From: Eubacteriaceae bacterium
Lineage (GTDB): Bacteria; Bacillota; Clostridia; Lachnospirales; Lachnospiraceae
NCBI GenBank assembly: GCA_910575665.1
Contig: CAJTFB010000017.1
Span: 27,171-91,170, forward strand
DNA: 64,000 nucleotides
Direction of reading: 5' to 3'
Made by a program: the position numbers and the translations under genes. Positions 53,877 to 61,601 of the stretch are shown here, piece by piece. The notes beneath the pieces are model-generated. The model was not told where the DNA came from. It saw nothing but the letters and a program-made list of their open reading frames with translations, and made no database searches. Position 1 is the first letter of the stretch. Every line of letters begins with the position of its first letter.

Positions 53877-54068
53877 TTATTTCAATGAAAGCTGTGCTTT
53901 TTCAGCACTGTATCTTTTTTCTTCCTTGACCCATCCGAGCTCTTTTTCTCTCTTTAACTGCTGTGTGCTGATTCCTAAGTGCAGGCATATATCAAAACCA
54001 GATATGCCACACTTTAACGAGTATTCAAGATACAGCCTTTCTGCATAAGAGAGCTTTGCCCTTGGCAT
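53877..54068 (-). CDS. Small IS30-type HTH protein at the element's right end
   Basis: 63 residues from the ATG at 54068 (AAGGAGGGGAAACG upstream). KLSYAERLYLEYSLKCGISGFDICLHLGISTQQLKREKELG matches the N-terminal HTH of the element's IS30 transposase (IKWEDRLRIEALYNAGLKPKEIADQLGFHHSTIYRELKRG) in spacing and key positions, but no catalytic part follows. It is the first gene of the element from the right and may regulate the adhesin/transfer operon or bind the element's end. Confidence 0.65.
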   Translation of the reverse strand: MPRAKLSYAERLYLEYSLKCGISGFDICLHLGISTQQLKREKELGWVKEEKRYSAEKAQLSLK

Positions 54069-54106
54069 CGTTTCCCCTCCTTTTTGTACAGTTTTTTCCC
54101 AAAAAC

Positions 54107-54130
54107 AAAAAAAGAGTGCAAAAAGCACTC
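54107..54130 (-). terminator. Terminator/attenuator at the right end of the element
   Basis: GAGTGC-AAAAA-GCACTC (54114-54130) followed on the minus strand by T7 (54113-54107). It lies 40 bp before the IS30-type HTH gene, where it would stop transcripts entering from outside or act in the leader of the transfer operon. Confidence 0.8.
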
Positions 54131-54160
54131 AGTTTTTGGTACTTTTCGCACTATATATTA

Positions 54161-54193
54161 ACATTTTCAATTGTATTTCATTGACGAAAATGT
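54161..54193. repeat. Right direct repeat (candidate attR) with flanking inverted arms
   Basis: TTGTATTTCATTGACGAAAATGT at 54171-54193 matches the left repeat at 22 of 23 positions. Inverted 8-bp arms ACATTTTC (54161-54168) and GAAAATGT (54186-54193) surround the core. Confidence 0.8.
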
Positions 54194-54199
54194 TATACT
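54171..54199 (+). promoter_or_regulatory. yjfB promoter overlapping the right repeat
   Basis: TTGTAT (54171-54176), 17-bp spacer, TATACT (54194-54199). The -35 box and spacer are the repeat itself, so the insertion keeps this promoter complete. GGAGGATGAGCCT lies before the ATG at 54238. Confidence 0.65.
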
Positions 54200-54237
54200 A
54201 ATTTAAATATTGAACCCAAAAAAAGGAGGATGAGCCT

Positions 54238-54432
54238 ATGGATATGTCACTGGGAATGGATATTGCCTCATATTCTATGGCAAATGCATCGTTGAGTGTT
54301 ATGTCCAATGTATCGGTAGCGATGCTGGATAAGACACTGGATCTGCAGAAAACCATGGGAGACAATATTACAAAAATGATGGAGCAGTCTGTCAATCCTT
54401 CCCTGGGAGGAAACATCGATATACGTGTCTGA
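54238..54432 (+). CDS. YjfB-family putative motility protein
   Basis: 64 residues: MDMSLGMDIASYSMANASLSVMSNVSVAMLDKTLDLQKTMGDNITKMMEQSVNPSLGGNIDIRV-like helical protein with the YjfB family pattern (short, Met- and Ser-rich, central DKTLDLQ, C-terminal PxLGxNIDxxV). Family function is unknown, often linked to flagellar regulons. Single-gene unit with its own promoter and terminator. It marks the chromosomal side of the element's right junction. Confidence 0.85.
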   Translation: MDMSLGMDIASYSMANASLSVMSNVSVAMLDKTLDLQKTMGDNITKMMEQSVNPSLGGNIDIRV

Positions 54433-54455
54433 TAGGATGACTACATCATTAAAAA

Positions 54456-54500
54456 CCAGCGGGCGTCCCTGGAGTGATCCAAAGATGTCCGCTGGCTTTT
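54456..54500. terminator. Terminator between yjfB and yraN
   Basis: CCAGCGG (54456-54462) pairs with CCGCTGG (54489-54495) followed by CTTTT on the plus strand and preceded by A5, so it can serve both converging genes. Confidence 0.75.
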
Positions 54501-54550
54501 CATTGTCGAATAAAAAAATGCCGTGAAGCTGGCTCGGTGTCGCCACCATA

Positions 54551-54910
54551 CTAACTCCATCCATCCGCATCAAAGGCATGGATAAAATGCCAGATCTTCT
54601 TCCCCTCTATAGCGATCACATCAAACCGCATCGGCATGTCCAAAGGAACTCCCTCTCGATATAAATAAGTTCTAGCACACTGTATGATCTTTCGGATTTT
54701 ATTTGGTGAAACGGCATATCTGCTTCCACCGCAGGAATGATCCTTCCGGTATTTTACTTCTACAAATACCAGATATTCCCCGTCCTTCGCCACGATGTCC
54801 AGTTCGGCACCGCGGCACCAGTAATTGCAGGTGATAATTTCATACCCTTTATCACGCAAATAACCACACGCCAATTCTTCTTTTTCTTTTCCCAGCTGTC
54901 TCTGGTTCAA
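54551..54910 (-). CDS. YraN/UPF0102 nuclease-fold protein
   Basis: 119 residues: GKEKEELACGYLRDKGYEIITCNYWCRGAELDIVAKDGEYLVFVEVKYR has the conserved GE/AELDIV and VEVKYR of the UPF0102 family, a restriction-endonuclease-like fold thought to act on DNA. Ends next to the aroB start on the same strand. Confidence 0.92.
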   Translation of the reverse strand: MNQRQLGKEKEELACGYLRDKGYEIITCNYWCRGAELDIVAKDGEYLVFVEVKYRKDHSCGGSRYAVSPNKIRKIIQCARTYLYREGVPLDMPMRFDVIAIEGKKIWHFIHAFDADGWS

Positions 54911-54948
54911 ACCAGCTCCCCCCTCTTCTGATAATCAGCAAATGCCGG

Positions 54949-56061
54949 TTACAGCTCCATGATGACTTCCCGGATCTCTTCCTCCGCAGTCAATCTAGCA
55001 TATACATCCTCGCCAAAGGTCATCACATCGCCGATCCCCTTTTGGAATACAAAACGGAGTTTGCCATCCCGCACCTTTTTATCTGTGTACAGCTTCTGCA
55101 CCAGCTCTTCCCTGTCAATATAGTCCGGAATACGCACCGGAAGCCCGATTTTCTCCTGCAGGTCGATGACCCGGTCTCTCTCCTCCTCAGATAAAAACCC
55201 TAACTGACATCCCAGATTTACCTGGGCTACCATTCCGATGGCCAGCGCCTCTCCGTGAAGAAGGCGGTAGCCGCTTACCGTCTCGATGGCCCGTCCCACC
55301 GTATGGCCAAGATTCAGTATCTCCCTTAAACTCTTCTCTTTTTCATCTTTCATCACGACCTGATATTTTACATTACAGTTTTTTTCTGATATATACTCAC
55401 ACACCTCTGGAACACATGCCAACACATCCTCCACATGGTCCTCGATATACTCAAAGAAATTCCTGTCAGCCAAACAGGCGTGCTTGACTGTCTCCGCCAT
55501 TCCATTGATCAGGTGCTCTTTGGGAAGTGTCTTCCACGTATCAATATCAACATACACCTTCCTCGGCTGATAGATCAGCCCGATCAGGTTGGTGGCAAGT
55601 TCCGTATCCACCGCCGTTTTTCCGCCAATTGAAGCATCGGCTGCCGCCAGCAGCGTGGTGGCATAGTTCACAAATGGAACGCCCCTTCCAAAGGTTCCGG
55701 CGACAAAGCCTGCCAGATCCGAGACAACTCCGCCTCCCACTGCTACCACGCAGCAGTCCCTGCGGAAGCCCTTTGCCAGCATGGCATCCTCTATCATTTC
55801 CTTGGTCTTACGCACCTTACTCTTTTCCCCCGCCGGAAACACAAAGATCTCAGCGGTAAATCCAGCTTCCCGAAGGGCTTCCAGCACCGGTGCACCATAG
55901 CCCTTTTCTACATTAGAATCCGTCACAACCGCAAATTTGTGGATCTTCCCCACCAGACCTTCCTTCATATCACAGACCAGTGCCGGAATAAGATTCCTGC
56001 CAATCTGCACATCGTAGGAATCATCCACTACTTTTTTCAACTCAACTCTAAAATTCTGCAT
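54949..56061 (-). CDS. aroB: 3-dehydroquinate synthase
   Basis: 370 residues. NAD-dependent, metal-dependent second step of the shikimate pathway. Visible signatures: CVVAVGGGVVSDLAGFVAGTFGRGVPFVNYATTLLAAADASIGGKTAVD, NLIGLIYQPRKVYVD, NGMAETVKHACLAD with metal-binding His/Glu, and NLGHTVGRAIE. It feeds chorismate to the trp operon at the other end of the window. Confidence 0.97.
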   Translation of the reverse strand: MQNFRVELKKVVDDSYDVQIGRNLIPALVCDMKEGLVGKIHKFAVVTDSNVEKGYGAPVLEALREAGFTAEIFVFPAGEKSKVRKTKEMIEDAMLAKGFRRDCCVVAVGGGVVSDLAGFVAGTFGRGVPFVNYATTLLAAADASIGGKTAVDTELATNLIGLIYQPRKVYVDIDTWKTLPKEHLINGMAETVKHACLADRNFFEYIEDHVEDVLACVPEVCEYISEKNCNVKYQVVMKDEKEKSLREILNLGHTVGRAIETVSGYRLLHGEALAIGMVAQVNLGCQLGFLSEEERDRVIDLQEKIGLPVRIPDYIDREELVQKLYTDKKVRDGKLRFVFQKGIGDVMTFGEDVYARLTAEEEIREVIMEL

Positions 56062-56126
56062 ATCTCAAACCTAACCCCCTGATAAAATAAGCAACTTGTT
56101 AATAAGTTCTTCAGAACTTATATATC

Positions 56127-56391
56127 TCTTGCATAAGCACTCACGTCGAAACCTGCGGTTTCTCCGTGTTCGTTAGACCTTATTTTTTGCGTGTCTTGCA
56201 TAAGCACTCACGTCGAAACCAGCGGTTTCTCCGTGTTCGTTAGACCTTATTTTTTGCGTGTCTTGCATAAGCACTCACGTCGAAACCAGCGGTTTCTCCG
56301 TGTTCGTTAGACTCACATAGACTTTTTCAGAATGCGATTTGCCTGTAAACAGGCACCGCATTCTTTAAAAAGTCTGCGTTCGTGCTTATGC
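56127..56391. repeat. Three tandem 67-bp repeats with closing palindromes
   Basis: Repeats begin at 56127, 56194 and 56261; each holds GAAACC-NGC-GGTTTC. After the third come a large hairpin (56319-56336 with 56357-56375, inner TGCCTG/CAGGCA) and GTGCTTATGC (56382-56391), the inverse of GCATAAGCAC at the start of each repeat. The rest of the 56062-56636 gap holds a hairpin at about 56437-56470 (AGGGACAG/CTGTCCCT) and the glmS promoter and leader. Confidence 0.85.
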
Positions 56392-56481
56392 GTTCATTGT
56401 ATCACATTCCACAACTCCCTACAATTCTTTTTTAGGGACAGATTCCTGGTCTGGCACGCCAGTCTGTCCCTGCCGGATTCC

Positions 56482-56510
56482 TTGACTTTCCCTTGCTACT
56501 ATGATATGAT
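56482..56510 (+). promoter_or_regulatory. glmS promoter
   Basis: TTGACT (56482-56487), 17-bp spacer, TATGAT (56505-56510). The leader to the ATG at 56637 is about 120 nt. Confidence 0.75.
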
Positions 56511-56524
56511 TTTTATGATTTTTA

Positions 56525-56618
56525 GCCAGTTTTAACGGTCTGGAGAGGATTATTTTCATATGCAGGCGTACCTGCATATATTAGGAATAAGTTTAGAGTC
56601 AAAGGTGTAGCAGATACA
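56525..56618 (+). promoter_or_regulatory. glmS leader with three hairpins, no glmS ribozyme seen
   Basis: Three stems in a row: CCAG/CTGG, a perfect 9-bp ATATGCAGG/CCTGCATAT, and GGTGTA/TACACC. The glmS ribozyme core sequences I know are absent. The role is unknown. Confidence 0.45.
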
Positions 56619-56636
56619 CCGGAATGGAGGATCACT

Positions 56637-58460
56637 ATGTGCGGAATTATAGGATACGTTGGCTTTCTTGATGCAAAAAAGACGTTGGTTGACGGACTGC
56701 AGACACTGGAATACCGCGGTTATGACAGCGCTGGTATTTCTTATTTTACGGATGATGGCATCCAGACAATAAAAACAATAGGAAAGGTCTCTGTATTACG
56801 GGAACTGGTTAAGGCTCAGGCAGATGATATCATCTCCACCTGCGGCATCGGACACACCCGCTGGGCAACCCATGGCGGGGTATCGGACACCAACTCCCAC
56901 CCCCATACTGCTGGGAAGGTAACTTTGATCCATAACGGAATCATCGAAAATTATCAGGAACTCCAGCGAGAACTGGAAGAAAAAGGAAAATACCCGGTAT
57001 CCCAGACAGATTCAGAAATTGCTGCGATGGTCATAGATGACTGCTACCAGGGTGATCCAGAAGAAGCAATTCGGCTGGCCACTGGAAAACTTACCGGAGC
57101 ATACGGTTTTTGTATTCTGTTTGAAGATATACCGGAAACGATCTATGCGGTGAGAAGTGGCAGCCCTCTGGTAGCAGCCCATACTGAAAAGGGATCCATC
57201 ATTGCCTCCGACATGGTGGCACTGGTGAGCCATACAAAACATTATTTTGTACTACAGGAAAACCATATTGCTAAGATCACCAAAGATGAAATACTGGTCA
57301 AAAATGAATACGGCGATCTGTATGGACCGACGATCCATCATATCAGTTGGGATGTGGGAGCAGCCAAAAAAGGCGGCTATGATTATTTTATGATGAAAGA
57401 AATCCACGAACAGCCGGAGGCCCTCCGAAACACCATCACCCCAAGAGTCGTACACGGAATGCCGGATTTCTCCACCGACAATGTCCCAGATGAGATTTTC
57501 ACCGGCGTCAACCGCATCGTGATCACCGCCTGTGGTACTGCCATGCACGCCGGACTGATCGGAAGAAATATGATCGAGCGCCTGGCAAGGATTCCAGTGA
57601 CGGTAGAGATCGCCTCGGAATTCCGATATCAAAACCCGATTATAGACCAGAATACTTTACTTATTACGATCTCCCAGTCCGGAGAGACCGCTGACACTCT
57701 GGCAGCGTTGAAACTTGGAAAATCAAAGGGTGCGAAAACCCTCTCTGTCGTAAATGTAAAAGGATCCTCCATCGCCAGGGAAAGTGATTATGTTCTTTAT
57801 ACCCATGCTGGCCCGGAAATCGCGGTGGCGAGCACAAAGGCCTATACCGTACAACTTTCCCTGATGTACCTCATCGCGTTCCGTCTCGCCTATGTCACAA
57901 AGAATATCTCCGAGGAAGAAACCAGAGGATATGTGGAAAATCTCATAGGCATTGCAGATAAAGTAGAGGATGCGCTGTCCTATGATTCCCAGATTGAAAA
58001 CATCTCCAAGCGCCTCACTCTCTCGGATCATATCTTTTTTATCGGGAGAGGACTGGACTATGCCCTGTCCTGTGAGGGATCTCTCAAGTTAAAAGAGATT
58101 AGTTACATTCACTCCGAAGCCTACGCCGCCGGGGAACTCAAACACGGGACGATCTCCCTGATCACCGATAATGTTCCCGTGGTTGCTCTTGCCACCCAGC
58201 CGGACGTCTATGCGAAGGTGATCTCCAATGTTCAGGAGGTGCGTTCCCGTGGTGCCAAAGTCATCCTGATCACGGATATCAATGCCTCCGTGGATGCCAG
58301 CCTGTGCGACCACCAGGTCGTACTACCGGAAACTTCTCCGCTGTTTACCCCATTTGTGTCAGCCGTGGTACTTCAGTATCTCGCCTACTATGTATCTGTA
58401 GAAAAGGGGCTGAATGTAGACCAGCCGAGAAATCTTGCAAAGTCTGTAACGGTAGAATAA
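56637..58460 (+). CDS. glmS: Glutamine--fructose-6-phosphate aminotransferase (isomerizing)
   Basis: 607 residues. Makes glucosamine-6-phosphate for peptidoglycan. N-terminal glutaminase with Cys1 after Met (MCGIIGYVG), RWATHGG and NGIIENY; C-terminal two SIS domains (CGTAMHAGL, TISQSGETADTLAAL, ESDYVLYTHAGPEIAVASTKAYT) and terminal DQPRNLAKSVTVE. GGAGGATCACT precedes the ATG. Confidence 0.98.
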   Translation: MCGIIGYVGFLDAKKTLVDGLQTLEYRGYDSAGISYFTDDGIQTIKTIGKVSVLRELVKAQADDIISTCGIGHTRWATHGGVSDTNSHPHTAGKVTLIHNGIIENYQELQRELEEKGKYPVSQTDSEIAAMVIDDCYQGDPEEAIRLATGKLTGAYGFCILFEDIPETIYAVRSGSPLVAAHTEKGSIIASDMVALVSHTKHYFVLQENHIAKITKDEILVKNEYGDLYGPTIHHISWDVGAAKKGGYDYFMMKEIHEQPEALRNTITPRVVHGMPDFSTDNVPDEIFTGVNRIVITACGTAMHAGLIGRNMIERLARIPVTVEIASEFRYQNPIIDQNTLLITISQSGETADTLAALKLGKSKGAKTLSVVNVKGSSIARESDYVLYTHAGPEIAVASTKAYTVQLSLMYLIAFRLAYVTKNISEEETRGYVENLIGIADKVEDALSYDSQIENISKRLTLSDHIFFIGRGLDYALSCEGSLKLKEISYIHSEAYAAGELKHGTISLITDNVPVVALATQPDVYAKVISNVQEVRSRGAKVILITDINASVDASLCDHQVVLPETSPLFTPFVSAVVLQYLAYYVSVEKGLNVDQPRNLAKSVTVE

Positions 58461-58470
58461 ATGATGAAAT

Positions 58471-58504
58471 GAGGGGCTGGTCGTCCACTGACCAGCCCTC
58501 TTCT
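58471..58504 (+). terminator. glmS terminator
   Basis: GAGGGGCTGGTC-GTCCACT-GACCAGCCCTC followed by TTCTTGT. Confidence 0.85.
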
Positions 58505-58546
58505 TGTATGTCTCTCAAAACAGGTTTGGAGAGTGTATATTCAACC

Positions 58547-59077
58547 TTAAAGATTTATTAAATATACATATGCTTCCTTATTTTCAAAAATAAAACTCCT
58601 ACAATAATTTCCACCGTTTTTCTCAATTGTTTTTATTGAAGCAGCATTGTCCTTTTCAACAGATAATTGTAACTGTTTCATACCGTGTTTTCTCGCAACA
58701 AAACATATTCGTTTTAATATTCCAGTTGCATACCCCTTTTTTCTTTCTGATTGTCTTACACTATATCCACAATTACCAAAATCCTTCAGAAAATCATTAA
58801 ATTCATATCTCAAATCAACAATACCAACAATTTTATTATCCGACCCCCTAACTGCAAAAAATGTATCTGTTAAAACCCAATTAGGGTCAACAGTCTCCGC
58901 ACTTGCATTGGCAATGACTTTCTCAAGCCATTCCTCATAAGAAGCAATCTTATCAAATAATTCACTCCCATTGATTACCTGTTCCCCAAAATCAAAATGT
59001 TCCTGTCGGTATTCAAGTGCTTCATTCTTCAGTTCTAATGTCGGTTTTACAAGCCGTATTTCTTCACAAACCATCAT
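58547..59077 (-). CDS. GNAT-family acetyltransferase
   Basis: 176 residues; VGIVDLRYEFNDFLKDFGNCGYSVRQSERKKGYATGILKRI carries the GNAT acetyl-CoA loop (RKKGYAT), and LSVEKDNAASIKTIEKNGG is motif B. Similar to the COG3981-type predicted acetyltransferases. GGAGGAATGA precedes the start (59077 or one codon later). Follows the TetR gene by 54 bp on the same strand and is likely its target operon. Substrate unknown. Confidence 0.85.
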   Translation of the reverse strand: MMVCEEIRLVKPTLELKNEALEYRQEHFDFGEQVINGSELFDKIASYEEWLEKVIANASAETVDPNWVLTDTFFAVRGSDNKIVGIVDLRYEFNDFLKDFGNCGYSVRQSERKKGYATGILKRICFVARKHGMKQLQLSVEKDNAASIKTIEKNGGNYCRSFIFENKEAYVYLINL

Positions 59078-59131
59078 TCATTCCTCCATGTTATAAATAT
59101 TAATGTTTTATATGACAATGAAATTTTATGT

Positions 59132-59734
59132 TTAAATAATATCGCTATTTCTTCCGCTTTTCACTAATATTTTTCTTATTTCTTTTATTATTCTGGAAGG
59201 TGTTTCTTTATCCATCGGCATAAGTTTACTGTACATCCTTACCCCTTGATATGAAAACACAATTAAATCGAATACTGCGGAAATATCTACTTCATTAAAT
59301 TCATGTCTGTCTATCCCATATTGCATTATCTTTTTCCATGTATTTGCCGAAATTAAATATTGTTCATATAACATATTATTTTGATTTGCTATATCACGAA
59401 TGCTAAAATACTCATAAATTGCTATGCTTAATGAAGATTTACTGTCAAGCATTTCATTCTCGTATTTGTTTAAAATATCATCTAAAATAGTTACAGCCGA
59501 ATGATTTTGTTCTATTCTTAAATCAATCTCATTATCCTGCTCACTTGTCATATCATCAATAATCTCCTGAAAGATTTGACGTGTGCTGTCATAATGGCAA
59601 TATAAACCGCCTCTGCTCAGTTTTGTCACTTCGCATATATCCTTCATTGTCACTTGTTTAAAGCCTTTTTCTGCAAATAAAGAACATGCACATTTCTTGA
59701 TTTGTTTCCTTGTTTCTCGTCCTCTTTTATTCAT
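59132..59734 (-). CDS. TetR-family repressor
   Basis: 200 residues from the ATG at 59734 (longer frame lacks a ribosome site and runs through the promoter). HTH RKQIKKCACSLFAEKGFKQVTMKDICEVTKLSRGGLYCHYDST is typical; the C-terminal half is a helical ligand domain. Two matching palindromes in its promoter point to autoregulation. Confidence 0.92.
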   Translation of the reverse strand: MNKRGRETRKQIKKCACSLFAEKGFKQVTMKDICEVTKLSRGGLYCHYDSTRQIFQEIIDDMTSEQDNEIDLRIEQNHSAVTILDDILNKYENEMLDSKSSLSIAIYEYFSIRDIANQNNMLYEQYLISANTWKKIMQYGIDRHEFNEVDISAVFDLIVFSYQGVRMYSKLMPMDKETPSRIIKEIRKILVKSGRNSDII

Positions 59735-59751
59735 AGGCAGCCCCACTTTCC

Positions 59752-59799
59752 GACATATATGTCTGAAACCATTATACGACACATGTGTCTGGAAGTCAA
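59752..59799 (-). promoter_or_regulatory. Promoter with two TetR-type operators
   Basis: Minus strand TTGACT (59799-59794), 17-bp spacer, TATAAT (59776-59771). Palindrome GACACATGTGTC (59778-59789) fills the spacer and GACATATATGTC (59752-59763) lies after the -10; centres are 26 bp apart. Drives the TetR and GNAT genes. Confidence 0.82.
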
Positions 59800-59897
59800 T
59801 AAAAAACGGCAAAGATTTCTCCCTGCCGCCACTGACAATTGTTTCAAAATAATCTAAAGCGTTCCTTTGCCTGCCTGTCAAGTATGGTTAAATCATT

Positions 59898-60737
59898 TTA
59901 GCTTTTCATAATACTCTTGCTGAATGTACTTATATTGTTCCCATAAGCCATTGCAGCTGAAGCGCTCATACCCGCTGATCGAAAGTACATTACATTCTCA
60001 CTTCCCTGAGGGCTGCCTGAAAGGAAACTCTGTAGTCTCTGCTGATTAGCCAAGCGGCTAGCTAAAAAATGTTGTTGTTCCAATGCCCTCTGTGCCTGTG
60101 CTTTTTTCATCGCTTTCTTAGCCTGTTCCTCCATCACCTCTTCCATTTTTTCATGGCGTTTCTCCCACCATGATTTCTCGTTTTTTTCAAATTTGGATCT
60201 GCTGCCTGAACCAGATGTACCAACGCTCTGCCCGATATGATCTTCAATAGAAGCACCAAACTTTTCCACATAAACACTTCCTGAGGCACCCTGCCATCCG
60301 AAGAACGGATTACGCACAGACCTGTTTTCCACCGTATATCCCAATACCCACGCCTCATAATCTGGATCATTTTTCATCTGTTCCCATCCTGCATCTGAGA
60401 TCGAAATAATTTCCTTATCATATATTCTAGTGGCGTCAAATGGTATGCTGTTCAGCAATCCATTTATAAAATTCTTATATTCCTCCATCGTCATATCTTT
60501 TCTCGAAACATTGTCCACGCCGTTCTTTGCTATTACAGACTTTCCGGCCCGTACCTGTGCATCCACATGAGAAACATCTTCAGGATGTTTCCTTTTATAC
60601 TGGTCAACCACACTCTCACCTTTTTCTACTACCGTCTCTATAAAACCCGCAGAGCCAGATGTGACATTCTTTTTTGCCTTCCCTGTCGTATGTTCTCTCA
60701 CCGGGTATCCTACTGCGCCTATTCCATTTACATTCAT
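59898..60737 (-). CDS. Unknown Lachnospiraceae-type protein (DUF6033-like)
   Basis: 279 residues. Starts MNVNGIGAVGYPVREHTTGKAKKNVTSGSAGF; no signal peptide. A middle region (YKNFINGLLNSIPFDATRIYDKEIISISDAGWEQMKNDPDYEAWVLGY) and a helical C-terminus (KRHEKMEEVMEEQAKKAMKKAQAQRALEQQHFLASRLANQQRL). It shares with its neighbour a peptide-poor start, MKNDPDYEAW versus CMNDPEKAKY, and a Lys/Glu-rich helix, so the two may be related. I recall this kind of protein as a DUF6033-type family; function unknown. Confidence 0.55.
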   Translation of the reverse strand: MNVNGIGAVGYPVREHTTGKAKKNVTSGSAGFIETVVEKGESVVDQYKRKHPEDVSHVDAQVRAGKSVIAKNGVDNVSRKDMTMEEYKNFINGLLNSIPFDATRIYDKEIISISDAGWEQMKNDPDYEAWVLGYTVENRSVRNPFFGWQGASGSVYVEKFGASIEDHIGQSVGTSGSGSRSKFEKNEKSWWEKRHEKMEEVMEEQAKKAMKKAQAQRALEQQHFLASRLANQQRLQSFLSGSPQGSENVMYFRSAGMSASAAMAYGNNISTFSKSIMKS

Positions 60738-60813
60738 TATTCAAATCCTCCATTATTTTTGGCTCCTTTATCGTTCAGAACCGCCTCTGCTAAATTAGAC
60801 ATAAAAATTTTCA

Positions 60814-61557
60814 TTACGCCTTTATATCAAAACTTCCCGCTGTAGATGTGCCAGAAGATGTATTTATGAGGCTCTGCGTAACACTTTTTACATCAGTGCC
60901 AGTAGCAGACACCGTGAATGTACCTGTCTCTCTGCCATCTGCCAACTTTTCCGTCTGCTCCTTCCTTTCTGCCCGTCTTTTTGCAGCCCTTCTTTCCTCT
61001 GCCCTTTTCTCTTTGCGTCTCTTAGCAGCCTTTTCCTCTGCCGCTTTTTCCTCCTGTGCCTTTCTTTTCGCATTTTCTCTGGCTATTTTCCCATCCGGAT
61101 CATTTGTTCCAGATGAGATACAGGTTATATTTCCATTCGCATCTATCTGATAACTCAGACTCGTCAGAGTCCCAAGACTTCCATTTACCGCCATTTTCGC
61201 ACAATCTGGAATAGCCGCCAGATTTTCCTCCAGATACTTCGCCTTTTCCGGGTCATTCATACACTTTTTCAAAAATGCACTTGATACAGATACCGTTGTC
61301 GGCACACCCTGCATTGAGGTTGTCCCTGTATTCATATAGCTGTATTTGTCCTGCAAATATTTAGAATAATCATTTACCGTACGAAAACCCGTCTTAATCT
61401 GCTCTGTTCTGGTTACGCCAGGAGTGGATGTTTTCAATTCCACCGTAGTGGTTATCACTTTACTTTCTTTTTGGTACCCACTCTCCTTTGCACTGTCTGC
61501 CTTCTTTGTGGTATTTGTGTAACCTGCAGCATAATTACCCACAATCTCCATTGACAT
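60814..61557 (-). CDS. Unknown DUF6033-like protein with KR-rich helix
   Basis: 247 residues, start at 61557 (AGGAGGGCAAAATT upstream). MSMEIVGNYAAGYTNTTKKADSAKE start without signal peptide, middle SAFLKKCMNDPEKAKYLEENLAAIPDCAK, then a very charged helix (about 165-210) and a Ser/Thr-rich tail. Follows the GHKL kinase gene by 44 bp, so probably in the regulator-kinase operon. Function unknown. Confidence 0.55.
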   Translation of the reverse strand: MSMEIVGNYAAGYTNTTKKADSAKESGYQKESKVITTTVELKTSTPGVTRTEQIKTGFRTVNDYSKYLQDKYSYMNTGTTSMQGVPTTVSVSSAFLKKCMNDPEKAKYLEENLAAIPDCAKMAVNGSLGTLTSLSYQIDANGNITCISSGTNDPDGKIARENAKRKAQEEKAAEEKAAKRRKEKRAEERRAAKRRAERKEQTEKLADGRETGTFTVSATGTDVKSVTQSLINTSSGTSTAGSFDIKA

Positions 61558-61601
61558 AATTTTGCCCTCCTATGATAAATATTTTATTTCTCTTTCATCT
61601 C

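Larger units (their letters stand above)
19051..54193. mobile_element. Integrated conjugative/plasmid-like element, about 35.1 kb
   Basis: Bounded by direct repeats TTGTATTTCATTGACG-c/a-AAATGT at 19051-19073 and 54171-54193 (22 of 23 identical). Between them lie a MobL relaxase, VirD4, two-part VirB4, VirB6- and VirB3-like proteins, a lysozyme-peptidase, sortase and adhesin, ParA/ParB, and a replication-type protein with a repeat-rich origin candidate. Outside are der on one side and yjfB on the other. No tyrosine or serine integrase is seen; the only recombinase is an IS30-family DDE transposase 186 bp from the left repeat. ICE6013 of Staphylococcus is a published precedent for an IS30-like transposase moving an ICE. 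Confidence 0.85.

Noticed and set aside
19051..54193. tRNA-gene attachment site
   Set aside because: No tRNA gene lies at either repeat; the right repeat is a protein-gene promoter.
56127..56312. CRISPR array from the regular 67-bp repeats
   Set aside because: The three units are contiguous copies with no variable spacers, and no cas genes are present.
56511..56636. glmS ribozyme
   Set aside because: The conserved core sequences are not visible; only generic hairpins are seen.
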